A DNA stretch of 49,064 bases, taken from contig JALUTY010000037.1 of NCBI GenBank assembly GCA_027021615.1, forward strand, positions 1 through 49,064. Reading direction: 5' to 3'. This stretch comes from a bacterium (GTDB lineage Bacteria > Desulfobacterota > Deferrisomatia > Deferrisomatales > Deferrisomataceae). Below, one piece after another: positions 36,364 to 43,515 of the stretch. Numbering within the stretch: position 1 is the stretch's first letter; every line of letters starts with the position of its first letter. Both the position numbers and the translations under genes were made by a program. The notes below the pieces were generated by a model. That model ran no database searches. It had not been told where the DNA came from and saw nothing but the letters and a program-made list of their open reading frames with translations.

Positions 36364-36399
36364 GTTGACACGGCTCTGTCGATATTGATAATCATTTGC
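36364..36399 (+). promoter_or_regulatory. sigma-70 promoter overlapped by a Fur box
   Basis: TTGACA (36364-36369) and GATAAT (36386-36391), 16 bp apart, form a near-consensus promoter. GATATTGATAATCATTTGC (36381-36399) matches 16 of 19 positions of the Fur box and covers the -10. Iron-loaded Fur should block this promoter, so the porin and perhaps the genes after it are expressed under iron limitation. Confidence 0.8.
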
Positions 36400-36462
36400 A
36401 TTATCGATTATCCGGATCCGGGCCACCCCCCTTTCACCACCAAGAGCAAGGAGAGATCCATC

Positions 36463-37710
36463 ATGAACCTTCGCGTGATCCACGCGGCAGCGGCCTCGGT
36501 GTGCCTGGTGGCGGCGCCCACCTGGGCGGCGGACAACGGTGAGCTGGAGCGCCGAATCCAGATTCTGTCGGAGGAGATCCAGAAGATCAAAAACGAGCTG
36601 GCCGTGTCGGAGGAGCCCGGGTACTCCAGCTCCTACGGCCTCGGGCCGGCGGCTTCCAAGATCTACAAGGTGTCCAAAGGATTGTCCGTGGGCGGGTACG
36701 GGGAGGGCTACTACAGCGCCCTCGTGTCGGACCGGAACGGCAGGGCCGACCGGGCGGACCTCCAGCGCTTCATCCTGTACGCCGGGTACAAGTTCACGGA
36801 CCGCATCCTGTTCAACAGCGAGATCGAGTTCGAGCACGCATCCACCGGGGAGGGCGGGGAGGTGGCCGTGGAGTTCGCCGCACTGGACTTCCTGCTGAGC
36901 AACCGGGTGAACGTGCGGGTGGGAGAGGTCCTGATCCCCATGGGGCTCACGAACGAACTGCACGAGCCCACCCTGTTCCACGGGGTGCAGCGCCCCCAGG
37001 TGGAACGGGACGTGATCCCCACAACCTGGCGGGAGATGGGCGCGGGGCTGTTCGGCGACCTGACCGACGCGGTCTCCTACAAGCTCTACCTGGTGAACGG
37101 CCTGGACGCGGCCGGCTTTGGGAACACGGGACTCCGAGGCGGCCGGCAGAGCGCGTCCAAAACGCGGGCGGACGACTGGGCCCTGGTGGCCCGCCTGGAC
37201 TACGAGCCCGTGCTGGGCCTGACCGTGGGAGGAAGCGCCTACTGGGGCGACTCCGGGCAGGGCCGGGAGTTCGCCGGAGACGAGCTGGACGTATTTACCC
37301 AGATCTACGAGCTTCACGGCCAGTACAGGCGCCGCGGGCTCGAGATCAAGGCCCTGGTCTCTTGGATCGACGTGGACGACGCACGGGGGCTCAGCCGGGC
37401 CGCGGGGAGCGAGGTGGCCGAGGGCGTGCTCGGCTGGTACGCCGAGGCGGCCTACGACGTCCTGCCCCTCCTCGTGCCGGGCACCCCAGCCTACCTCGCG
37501 CCCTTCGTTCGGTACGAGCGGGTGGAGTTCGATCAGGCCCGGGCCCCTGGTGTGGAGGCCGGCCCCTCTCAGGACTACGGGGTGTCCGTGGTGGGGCTCA
37601 CCTACAAGCCCATCCCCAACGTGGTCCTCAAGGCCGACTACCGCAACTTCGTGGCCGAGGGCGAGCCCCGGGCGGACGAGATCAACCTGGGCTTCGGGTT
37701 CATTTTCTGA
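36463..37710 (+). CDS. outer-membrane porin (phosphate-selective porin O/P-like), Fur-controlled
   Basis: This 415-residue protein has a signal peptide (1-23), a short periplasmic coiled coil (GELERRIQILSEEIQKIKN) and then alternating beta-strand segments ending in INLGFGFIF, with the terminal Phe of outer-membrane barrels. Blocks such as LIPMGLTNELHEPTLF resemble the OprO/P-like porins often found in metal-reducing and iron-oxidising bacteria. The ATG follows AAGGAG. A Fur-box promoter precedes it, which ties it to iron. Confidence 0.87.
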   Translation: MNLRVIHAAAASVCLVAAPTWAADNGELERRIQILSEEIQKIKNELAVSEEPGYSSSYGLGPAASKIYKVSKGLSVGGYGEGYYSALVSDRNGRADRADLQRFILYAGYKFTDRILFNSEIEFEHASTGEGGEVAVEFAALDFLLSNRVNVRVGEVLIPMGLTNELHEPTLFHGVQRPQVERDVIPTTWREMGAGLFGDLTDAVSYKLYLVNGLDAAGFGNTGLRGGRQSASKTRADDWALVARLDYEPVLGLTVGGSAYWGDSGQGREFAGDELDVFTQIYELHGQYRRRGLEIKALVSWIDVDDARGLSRAAGSEVAEGVLGWYAEAAYDVLPLLVPGTPAYLAPFVRYERVEFDQARAPGVEAGPSQDYGVSVVGLTYKPIPNVVLKADYRNFVAEGEPRADEINLGFGFIF

Positions 37711-37824
37711 CCGAAGGAGTGCCGAGCGCCGGACCAAGGAGCCGCGCCCGGCACCCCAACAGGCCCCATGCCCCCGAGACCGTGAGGTGGCGCCAAAGAG
37801 GCGGGGCCATACTTGGAACACTCT

Positions 37825-37896
37825 GGAATCAAGTAGGTTTTCATGCGTCCTAGCGTCCTAGCCTCCTAGCGGAAGTTGCATGGAAGGACCGTCATG
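37825..37896 (+). repeat. leader repeat B with octamer array
   Basis: Same unit as 754-828. Here three octamers GCGTCCTA, GCGTCCTA, GCCTCCTA lie at 37845-37868, followed by the shared CATGGAAGGA ribosome-binding stretch and the ATG at 37894. It fills most of the 183-bp gap between porin and FMN-binding gene; the rest (37711-37824) holds nothing I recognise. Confidence 0.7.
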
Positions 37897-38427
37897 AGAT
37901 GGTATGCAGCGGTTGCGATCCTCTGTCTGACCACAACCGGCGCGTGGGCCCGCACGTACCTCACCAAGACCCAGGCCCTGGAGCTGGCCTTTCCGGATGC
38001 CGATCGGGTGGAGGCCCAGAGCCTGTTCCTGACGGAGGAGCAGGTCAGCCGGGTGGAGGCACGATCGGGGGCGACCCTGGACGGCCGATTGTTCACCCTG
38101 TACGTGGGCGAGAGGCAGGGGGAAGCCGTGGGGTGTGCCGTCATCGAGGCGGCCACGGTGCGCACCCTTCCCCAGACCCTTCTCGTCGTGCTGGGGCCGG
38201 ACGGGGCGGTCCGCCTCGTGCGGGTGCTGGCGTTCTTCGAGCCGGAGGAGTACCGGCCTCCCCCTCGATGGCTCGACCAGTTCCGGGGCCGGCGGCTGTC
38301 GCCCGGGTTGAGACTCGGGGGCGAGATCCAGGGGATCACCGGAGCCACCCTGTCGGCCCAGGCCGTGGCCCGCCAGGTTCGCAAGGCAGCGGCCCTGTGC
38401 GAGCTCCTGCCGGGGAGGCGGCCGTGA
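37894..38427 (+). CDS. exported FMN-binding domain protein, probable flavinylated electron carrier
   Basis: This 177-residue protein has a signal peptide (1-20) and one FMN-binding domain with the flavinylation motif ITGATLSA near residues 150-157, whose threonine would receive FMN from an ApbE enzyme. Domains of this type carry electrons in extracytoplasmic redox chains (RnfG, NqrC and stand-alone forms). The start overlaps its repeat leader and has AAGGA upstream. It is coupled to a membrane protein (GTGA overlap) and follows a Fur-controlled porin. No apbE is in the window. A periplasmic flavin-based reductase, for example of ferric iron, is a reasonable guess. Confidence 0.85.
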   Translation: MRWYAAVAILCLTTTGAWARTYLTKTQALELAFPDADRVEAQSLFLTEEQVSRVEARSGATLDGRLFTLYVGERQGEAVGCAVIEAATVRTLPQTLLVVLGPDGAVRLVRVLAFFEPEEYRPPPRWLDQFRGRRLSPGLRLGGEIQGITGATLSAQAVARQVRKAAALCELLPGRRP

Positions 38428-38945
38428 CCGTGCTCACCAGGGGCCCCATGGGGCGCGGGCTGGGCCGGGCGGTCCTGGGCGGGTTCTACGCCTACTTCCT
38501 GGCCCACTGGCTCACCAGCCTCCTCATGTTCCGGCAGAAGCTCGGGTTCGGCTTCGAAGGGGTGGTCCGGTACTACCGGGGGGACCCCGAGCGGTTCCTG
38601 AACCCGCGGAGCTTCACCGGGTTGCTGGAGGTCACCCACTTCCACCTGTTCGCGTTCGGCATGTTCTTCGTGGTGTTCGGGCACCTCGCCGCGTTCTCCG
38701 GCCTGCCCCGGCGCCTGCAGGGTCTGCTGGTGGGGGCCGTGGGGCTTTTCCTTACGGGCGACCTGGCAGCGGGCTGGCTCGTCCGATACGTGGCCCCCGG
38801 GTTCGCCTGGCTCAAGCTCGCGTGCTTCTGGGGGCTCCAGGCGGCATCCCTGGCGCTCGTGGGAGCGTTGCTGTGGCGCTGGTGCCGCCCGGGAGGGCCG
38901 GGCCAGGGGGCGAGCGCGGCGGGTCGGCCCATTACCCATCGATAA
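38424..38945 (+). CDS. four-helix membrane protein with conserved-looking histidines, partner of the FMN-binding protein
   Basis: This 173-residue protein starts at GTG 38424, overlapping the previous stop. It has about four hydrophobic helices with histidines in AHWLTSLLMF, EVTHFHLFAFGMFFVVFGH, which could bind haem or quinone. I recognise no named family with confidence. Translational coupling to the FMN-binding protein suggests it feeds electrons from the membrane to the flavoprotein. The C-terminal tail is short and basic. Confidence 0.7.
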   Translation: MTVLTRGPMGRGLGRAVLGGFYAYFLAHWLTSLLMFRQKLGFGFEGVVRYYRGDPERFLNPRSFTGLLEVTHFHLFAFGMFFVVFGHLAAFSGLPRRLQGLLVGAVGLFLTGDLAAGWLVRYVAPGFAWLKLACFWGLQAASLALVGALLWRWCRPGGPGQGASAAGRPITHR

Positions 38946-38974
38946 GGCGATTTTTCAACCTCACAAATTCCCCG

Positions 38975-39016
38975 TTGACAACGGATAAATCGGCCCGCAT
39001 AATGTGCATATACACA
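38975..39016 (+). promoter_or_regulatory. strong promoter with TGTG-N6-CACA dyad before the NifX-like gene
   Basis: TTGACA (38975-38980) and CATAAT (38998-39003) are 17 bp apart. TGTGCATATACACA at 39003-39016 overlaps the start region and is a dyad resembling Fnr/Crp-type or other regulator sites, only loosely. It may be the binding site of the DUF134 protein encoded second in this unit. Confidence 0.65.
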
Positions 39017-39038
39017 AAACTCTTTCCGGAGGTGCCCC

Positions 39039-39428
39039 ATGAAGCTCTGCTTTCCCGTGGAACGTCCCGAAGGGCTCCAAAGCCGAGTGTACGGGCATTT
39101 CGGCTCGGCGCCGGCGTTTGTGATCGTGGACACCGAGACCTCCCGGGTGGACGCGGTGACGAACCGAGACCAGCACCACCACCACGGCCGGTGCAGCCCC
39201 TTGAAGGCGCTGGACGGCCACGCGGTGGACGCCGTGGTGGTGGGCGGCATCGGCCGGGGAGCCATGACCGGGCTCTCCCGGGCGGGCATCCGCGTATTCG
39301 CGGCCCATCCGGGGACGGTGGCCGAGAACCTGTCCCTCTGGGAGAAGGGCCTTCTGCCCGCCTGGGACCCCGAACGGGTCTGCGGCGGCCACGGGCACGG
39401 CCACGGCTGCGGGCATCACGGGTCGTGA
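39039..39428 (+). CDS. NifX/NifB C-terminal-like (PF02579) iron-molybdenum cofactor-binding family protein
   Basis: This 129-residue protein has the dinitrogenase FeMo-cofactor-binding fold (MKLCFPVERPEGLQSRVYGHFGSAPAF at the start, VVVGGIGRGAM in the middle) plus histidine-rich stretches: DQHHHHGRC and a C-terminal HGHGHGCGHHGS. Stand-alone members occur widely without nitrogenase and are thought to carry metal or Fe-S cofactors. The His-rich ends suggest metal binding. It overlaps the DUF134 gene. Confidence 0.88.
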   Translation: MKLCFPVERPEGLQSRVYGHFGSAPAFVIVDTETSRVDAVTNRDQHHHHGRCSPLKALDGHAVDAVVVGGIGRGAMTGLSRAGIRVFAAHPGTVAENLSLWEKGLLPAWDPERVCGGHGHGHGCGHHGS

Positions 39429-39775
39429 GCCCCCGGCCCAAGAAGCCCAGGCGGTGCGGCTGCGCGGCCCGCCTGGGCTTCGACCTCGTGTTCAAGCCGG
39501 CAGGGATCCCCTTGTCCGACCTCGCGCCCGTGGTCCTGGAGCTGGACGAGCTCGAGGCCCTGCGCCTGTGCGATGCAGAAGGCCTGACCCAGGAGGAGGC
39601 CGGACGGCGCATGGGCGTTTCGAGGGGAACGGTGCAGCGGCTCCTCGCCCGTGCCCGGAAGAAGACGGCCCAGGCCCTCTCCGAAGGTCGTGCCCTGGTG
39701 GTCCGGGCGCGGGACGACGGGCCCCGGCCTCCCTCCACCGCCGAGCGGGGGAGTCGTGCCCCCTCCGAGGGTTGA
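39425..39775 (+). CDS. DUF134 (PF02001) putative DNA-binding protein
   Basis: This 116-residue protein begins at GTG 39425 (GTGA overlap with the NifX-like gene). It has the DUF134 start PRPKKPRRCGCAARLGFDLVFKPAG and a sigma-factor-like HTH (LTQEEAGRRMGVSRGTVQRLLARARKK). DUF134 genes are regularly next to NifX-like genes, as here, and are presumed regulators. The arginine- and proline-rich tail is unstructured. Confidence 0.9.
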   Translation: MSPRPKKPRRCGCAARLGFDLVFKPAGIPLSDLAPVVLELDELEALRLCDAEGLTQEEAGRRMGVSRGTVQRLLARARKKTAQALSEGRALVVRARDDGPRPPSTAERGSRAPSEG

Positions 39776-39842
39776 CCCACCGACAGACCGGGGTAGGGTT
39801 CCGGTGGCGGACGGGGGCGCAATCTCATCGGAGGGATGGATC

Positions 39843-40073
39843 GTGGAGACACACGCAATGATGGACGGCGGCATGATGGGCCTGGGCTGGATCGTGATGC
39901 TCCTCTTCTGGGGCGTCGTGGCGGTGGGCGTGGTGCTCACGGTTCGATGGCTCCTCGGGCAGAACCGACGGGCAGGAGGCGATACGCCCCTGGAGATCCT
40001 GAAGCGGCGGTACGCCGCCGGCGAGATCTCCCGCGAGGAGTACGAGCGGATGCGGCGGGGACTCGAAGCGTGA
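39843..40073 (+). CDS. small membrane protein with C-terminal SHOCT domain
   Basis: This 76-residue protein starts at GTG 39843, seven bases after GGAGGG. It has one transmembrane helix (WIVMLLFWGVVAVGVVLTV) and a SHOCT motif (LEILKRRYAAGEISREEYERM). Such proteins are common in metal-resistance clusters; function is unknown. Its stop overlaps the next start (GTGA), so it is coupled to the hydroxylase-like gene. Confidence 0.82.
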   Translation: METHAMMDGGMMGLGWIVMLLFWGVVAVGVVLTVRWLLGQNRRAGGDTPLEILKRRYAAGEISREEYERMRRGLEA

Positions 40074-40864
40074 CCCTGGAGCAGGCGGCCCTTGCGCGGG
40101 CCGGGTTCGTGTGGGGCGGCTTCGCCCTGTTCCTGGGGCTCGAGCTCCTGGCCCCCTACCGGCCGAGCACCGTGCCCAAGGCGAGCCGGTGGATCACCAA
40201 CATCTCGCTCACCGTGCTGAACGGCGCGGTCCTGAACCTCCTGTTCACCGGGGCGATCCTTGCCACCACGGCCTACGTGACCCGGGAGCAGCAGGGCCTC
40301 CTGTACCTGTGGGGCCTGCCCGGGTGGGCCCGGATGGTCGTTGCCGTAGTCTTCCTGGACTTCATGCTCTACGTGTGGCACCTGCTCAACCACGAGATGC
40401 CGCTCCTGTGGCGGTTCCACCGGGTGCACCACTCCGACATCGACATGGACGTGTCCACGGCCACCCGGTTCCACCTGGGGGAGCTTGCGATCTCGGCCGG
40501 GATCAAGCTGGCGCTGGTGTACCTCCTGGGGGTGCGGTTCGTGGAGCTGCTGGTGTTCGAGACCCTGCTGGTCCTCTCGGCCCAGCTCCAGCACAGCTCG
40601 GTGCGGGTACCGTGGGCCCTGGAGCGGGTATGGTGGCTCCTGTTCGTGCCGCCATCCATGCACCGCATCCACCACTCGGTGATCATCCGGGAGCGCAACA
40701 CCAACTACGGCACGATCTTCTCCCTGTGGGACCGGATCCTGGGAACGCTTCGGACCGACGTGGACCAGGCCCGCATCCGGATCGGCATGGGCGCCTACCG
40801 GGACCCGGCCCGCCTTCGGCTCGCCCACCTCCTAGCGCTCCCGTTCACCCGGCCGGTGCGGTGA
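40070..40864 (+). CDS. fatty acid hydroxylase / sterol desaturase family membrane protein
   Basis: This 264-residue membrane protein has the three histidine clusters of the di-iron family: HLLNH, HRVHHS and MHRIHHS, between about four helices. Family members hydroxylate or desaturate lipids with oxygen, so in an apparently anaerobic setting its use is unclear. It starts at GTG 40070 overlapping the SHOCT gene. Its lipid substrate cannot be told. Confidence 0.9.
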   Translation: MTLEQAALARAGFVWGGFALFLGLELLAPYRPSTVPKASRWITNISLTVLNGAVLNLLFTGAILATTAYVTREQQGLLYLWGLPGWARMVVAVVFLDFMLYVWHLLNHEMPLLWRFHRVHHSDIDMDVSTATRFHLGELAISAGIKLALVYLLGVRFVELLVFETLLVLSAQLQHSSVRVPWALERVWWLLFVPPSMHRIHHSVIIRERNTNYGTIFSLWDRILGTLRTDVDQARIRIGMGAYRDPARLRLAHLLALPFTRPVR

Positions 40865-40946
40865 GACGAATACCTCTGTTTCATCGCGACCGGCACAGCG
40901 GCCCCGGCGCCCCGGGACGCCCCGCGGTCCGTCCCGGCCGGGCGGG

Positions 40947-41360
40947 CTACTCCTGTATCTCGGCCACGGGCAGTCCCATCTGCCGCGCGAGGGACGCAAG
41001 CTTGCGATCGGCCGTGCAGACCGCGCAACCAAACCGACGGGCGAGAACGAGGTACAAGAGGTCGTACACCGGGTGGGATCGGTTCGAGGCCTCCCAGAGG
41101 GCCTCGCGGGCCAGGTCTTCCGTAGGCACCTCCCGGTCCACGAGGGCCGCGGCCGTCTCCCGGTGGGCGAGCGCCTCCTCGACCCGTATGTGCTGCCCAC
41201 GGCAGTACTTCCAAAGCGCGTTGGCCACCTCCGCGTGGAATAGATCCGGCGCCAGCACAACGGCCGCCCTCTCGAGCACCTCTGCAATGCTTTCGGCGCC
41301 CCCTAGGCCGAGGACCAGACGCACCGCTGCCGAGGCGTCGAGCACCACCCTCCCCGTCAT
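40947..41360 (-). CDS. PIN-domain toxin (VapC-like)
   Basis: This 137-residue ribonuclease-fold protein has the PIN acidic set: VLDASAAVRL at the start, DLFHAEVANALW with the conserved Glu, and SNRSHPVYDLLYLVLARRFGCAVCTADRKL carrying two more Asp. Its start overlaps the stop of the antitoxin gene on the same strand. It probably cleaves RNA when its antitoxin is degraded. Confidence 0.9.
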   Translation of the reverse strand: MTGRVVLDASAAVRLVLGLGGAESIAEVLERAAVVLAPDLFHAEVANALWKYCRGQHIRVEEALAHRETAAALVDREVPTEDLAREALWEASNRSHPVYDLLYLVLARRFGCAVCTADRKLASLARQMGLPVAEIQE

Positions 41361-41599
41361 CGCTCACGGTCCTCCCGAACGAGGGTCTCCGGCGGAGGTA
41401 GCGTGCACGGTCGATCCGGGGAGAGGCGCGCCTTGATACGCCGGACCACCGCGAGCCGTCGCCTGCGGGCCTCCAGCTCGGGCATCTTCTCGAGCTCGGC
41501 AACGGCCTGCTGGGCCAGGCTGCGGTGCTCGGCCTTCGCCCGCAGGGCCAATGCCTCGTAAACCTCGGGGGGCAGGTTTCGGATCTGCAGTGTGGGCAT
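41357..41599 (-). CDS. FitA/VapB-type ribbon-helix-helix antitoxin
   Basis: This 80-residue protein begins MPTLQIRNLPPEVYEALALRAKAEHRSL, a typical FitA-type ribbon-helix-helix, and has a C-terminal toxin-binding tail. ATG 41599 follows AGGAG. It overlaps the PIN toxin gene by ATGA. Repeats in front of it (41688-41723) are the likely operator for autoregulation. Confidence 0.9.
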   Translation of the reverse strand: MPTLQIRNLPPEVYEALALRAKAEHRSLAQQAVAELEKMPELEARRRRLAVVRRIKARLSPDRPCTLPPPETLVREDRER

Positions 41600-41687
41600 G
41601 GGATGTCTCCTGGCGGCCCCCCGACGGCCTCGGAAGGAAAAGGGGCGGGCTGGGGATACGTCCAAAGCGATCCGGCTCCTACATACT

Positions 41688-41723
41688 AATGCATGAACAC
41701 TGCATGCGCAATGCATATGAACA
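41688..41723. promoter_or_regulatory. direct repeats upstream of FitA-type antitoxin
   Basis: AATGCATGAACA (41688-41699) and AATGCATATGAACA (41710-41723) are direct repeats, each containing ATGCAT. The stretch is AT-rich in a GC-rich region. It fits an operator-promoter for the minus-strand antitoxin-toxin pair. Confidence 0.5.
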
Positions 41724-41848
41724 GGTCAGAGTAGGTGACGATGAACACGGTCTTGCCCCGGGCGTGCACGGCCCGGGCCAGATCCATGTGCCTCTCTCCT
41801 CGGATCGGCTGTCCAGGTTGCCGGTGGGCTGGACGGCGTGGGTCGTGT

Positions 41849-41868
41849 GGACTAACCTGTGTTAGTCC
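41849..41868. promoter_or_regulatory. operator of the Phd/VapC module
   Basis: GGACTAAC-CTGT-GTTAGTCC is a perfect 8-bp inverted repeat 22 bp before the antitoxin start codon. Phd-type antitoxins bind such dyads to repress their own operon. Confidence 0.65.
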
Positions 41869-41890
41869 GAATACGAGGAGGTGGTGACCC

Positions 41891-42139
41891 ATGCGCACCG
41901 TGAACATCCACGAGGCGAAGACCCATCTTTCCCGGCTGGTCCGGGAAGCCGCACAGGGAAGGCCCTTCGTTATCACGCGGGCCGGCAAGCCCCTGGTCAA
42001 GGTAATCCCCTACCACGGAGAAAAGCCGACGACGCGGCGACTGGGCTTCATGAAGGGGGAGATCGAGGTCCCGGACGACTTCGACGAGATGGGCGCGGAG
42101 GCGATCGAGGCGATGTTCGGGGGCGAAGACGAACGATGA
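41891..42139 (+). CDS. Phd/YefM-family antitoxin
   Basis: This 82-residue protein has the Phd fold signature MRTVNIHEAKTHLSRLVREAAQGRPFVITRAGKPLVKV and an acidic C-terminal tail. The ATG follows GAGGAGGTGG. It overlaps the downstream PIN toxin gene (ATGA). The dyad at 41849-41868 is the probable autoregulatory site. Confidence 0.92.
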   Translation: MRTVNIHEAKTHLSRLVREAAQGRPFVITRAGKPLVKVIPYHGEKPTTRRLGFMKGEIEVPDDFDEMGAEAIEAMFGGEDER

Positions 42140-42531
42140 GGCTTCTTCTCGACACCCACGTGCTCCTGTGGGCGGCCGGCGCTCCGGAAAGAATCCCTGA
42201 GCGCTGGCGCCTCCTGCTCGAAAGTGAGTCCAACGAGCTCGCCTTCAGCTCCGCAAGCATCTGGGAGGTGGTGATCAAGCGGGGGCTGGGGCGGAAGGAT
42301 TTTCGGGTGGACCCGGAGCGGTTGCGCCGGTTGCTCGTGGCCCACGGCTACCTGGAGCTCCCGGTCACCTCCGATCACGCCCTGGGAGTCTCCGCCCTCC
42401 CGGCGCTCCACAGGGACCCGTTCGATCGCATCCTGCTGGCCCAGGCCCGGGCGGAGGAGCTTTGTCTCCTGACGGCAGATCGGAATCTGTTGCAGTACGG
42501 CGAGCCGGCGCTCGATTTATCCGGGTTTTGA
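42136..42531 (+). CDS. PIN-domain toxin (VapC, type paired with Phd antitoxin)
   Basis: This 131-residue protein begins MRLLLDTHVLLWAAGAPERI and has FSSASIWEVVIKRGLG and HRDPFDRILLAQARAEELCLLTADRNL, the conserved acidic residues of the PIN nuclease fold. It is translationally coupled to the Phd-type antitoxin. An RNA-cleaving toxin role follows from the family. Confidence 0.93.
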   Translation: MRLLLDTHVLLWAAGAPERIPERWRLLLESESNELAFSSASIWEVVIKRGLGRKDFRVDPERLRRLLVAHGYLELPVTSDHALGVSALPALHRDPFDRILLAQARAEELCLLTADRNLLQYGEPALDLSGF

Positions 42532-42802
42532 GAAACTGGCGAGACAGGGAAATGGCCGGCCTCTGCGGTGACGTCTTGGACCGGGAGGCGAAGACGGCGG
42601 TTCGACCGCCCCCTGTCCGGCGCCCACGGCGCGCCCTACGCCTGGCGATGACCCCATAGGGCGGCCCGTGGCCGCCGGACAAGAGAGTGCGCGGGGATCG
42701 CGCGTTTGCGCAACCCGGCAGCAGCGTTATCCTTACTCCCCTCCCCGTTTCTTACCCGCAAGCCCAACGCGAAAACCGGTGTTGACGGGACCACCGATGA
42801 GC
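42532..42802. other. intergenic region between TA modules
   Basis: About 270 bp with no gene recognised. GGCGGT-TCG-ACCGCC at 42596-42610 is a small perfect hairpin that may end the upstream module, without a T-run. The promoter of the next module, TTGACG near 42782, lies at the end. Confidence 0.45.
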
Positions 42803-42821
42803 TGTACCGTAACCATGTACA
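42803..42821. promoter_or_regulatory. operator of the Phd/YoeB-like module
   Basis: TGTAC-N9-GTACA is an inverted repeat 17 bp before the antitoxin start. TTGACG at 42782-42787 is a possible -35. Family antitoxins repress their own promoter through such sites. Confidence 0.5.
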
Positions 42822-42838
42822 ACTCTCGGGAGGTGTCC

Positions 42839-43123
42839 ATGCCGATCCAAACCACGTACAGCGATGCCCGGGCCCACCTGGCAAAGTACCTGGACGAGGC
42901 CGCCTCCACGCGGGAACCGATCATCATCCGTCGCCGGAACCGCGAGGACGTGGCGCTCATTGCGGCCGACGAGCTCTCGAGCCTGCTCGAGACCGCTCAC
43001 CTGCTCCGCTCGCCCCACAATGCCGAGCGTTTACTTCGGGCTCTGATCCGGGCGCGCAAGGGAGAAGGTGACCCCACCTCCTTGGAGGAACTGCGGCGGG
43101 AGGTGGAGGGTGCCGCCAAGTGA
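42839..43123 (+). CDS. Phd/YefM-family antitoxin (second module)
   Basis: This 94-residue protein begins MPIQTTYSDARAHLAKYLDEA and has REPIIIRRRNREDVALIAADELSSLLET, the YefM/Phd DNA-binding fold, then a toxin-neutralising helix. The ATG follows GGGAGGTG. It overlaps the start of a YoeB-like toxin. Confidence 0.92.
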   Translation: MPIQTTYSDARAHLAKYLDEAASTREPIIIRRRNREDVALIAADELSSLLETAHLLRSPHNAERLLRALIRARKGEGDPTSLEELRREVEGAAK

Positions 43124-43379
43124 GCGGGTCGCGGTCTTCCATCCGGAGTTTCGGGAGGATCTTCACTGGTGGGTGAGAACCCACCGAAAAACCGCCCTGC
43201 GCGTGCTCGATCTTGTGGAGGCCGTGCTGCGCGATCCCTTCCAGGGGCTGGGGAAGCCCGAACCCCTGAAATACCTCGATCCCAACGTCTGGTCCCGTCG
43301 GATCACCCAGGAACACCGCCTGGTGTACCGCGTAACAGCGGACCGCGTGGACTTCCTCCAAGCCCGATACCACTACTGA
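43110..43379 (+). CDS. Txe/YoeB-family mRNA interferase toxin
   Basis: This 89-residue RelE-fold protein starts at GTG 43110. It has FHPEFREDLHWW near the start, DPFQGLGKPEPLKYL in the middle and ends FLQARYHY, the classical YoeB C-terminus with its catalytic His-Tyr. YoeB cleaves mRNA at the ribosome. It forms a standard YefM-YoeB pair with the preceding gene. Confidence 0.93.
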   Translation: MPPSERVAVFHPEFREDLHWWVRTHRKTALRVLDLVEAVLRDPFQGLGKPEPLKYLDPNVWSRRITQEHRLVYRVTADRVDFLQARYHY

Positions 43380-43437
43380 TACTGACCCGGGCCGGTAGAC
43401 TGCCGCGAATCGTGCCCCGAGAATCGTTGTCGGGGAC

Positions 43438-43482
43438 CGTTGGGACGGTGGGACGTTGGGCCGGGGGAGGGTGACCTCCCCC
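43438..43482. terminator. octamer array and hairpin between yoeB-like gene and TRAP operon
   Basis: Octamers CGTTGGGA, CGGTGGGA, CGTTGGGC (43438-43461) are the reverse complement of the CGTCCYA-type octamers seen at 775 and 37845. They are followed by GGGGGAGG-GTGA-CCTCCCCC (43463-43482), an 8-bp stem between convergent genes that could terminate both. Confidence 0.5.
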
Positions 43483-43515
43483 AGCTACCCGATCGGCCAA
43501 GGAGCGCGCTGGTCC

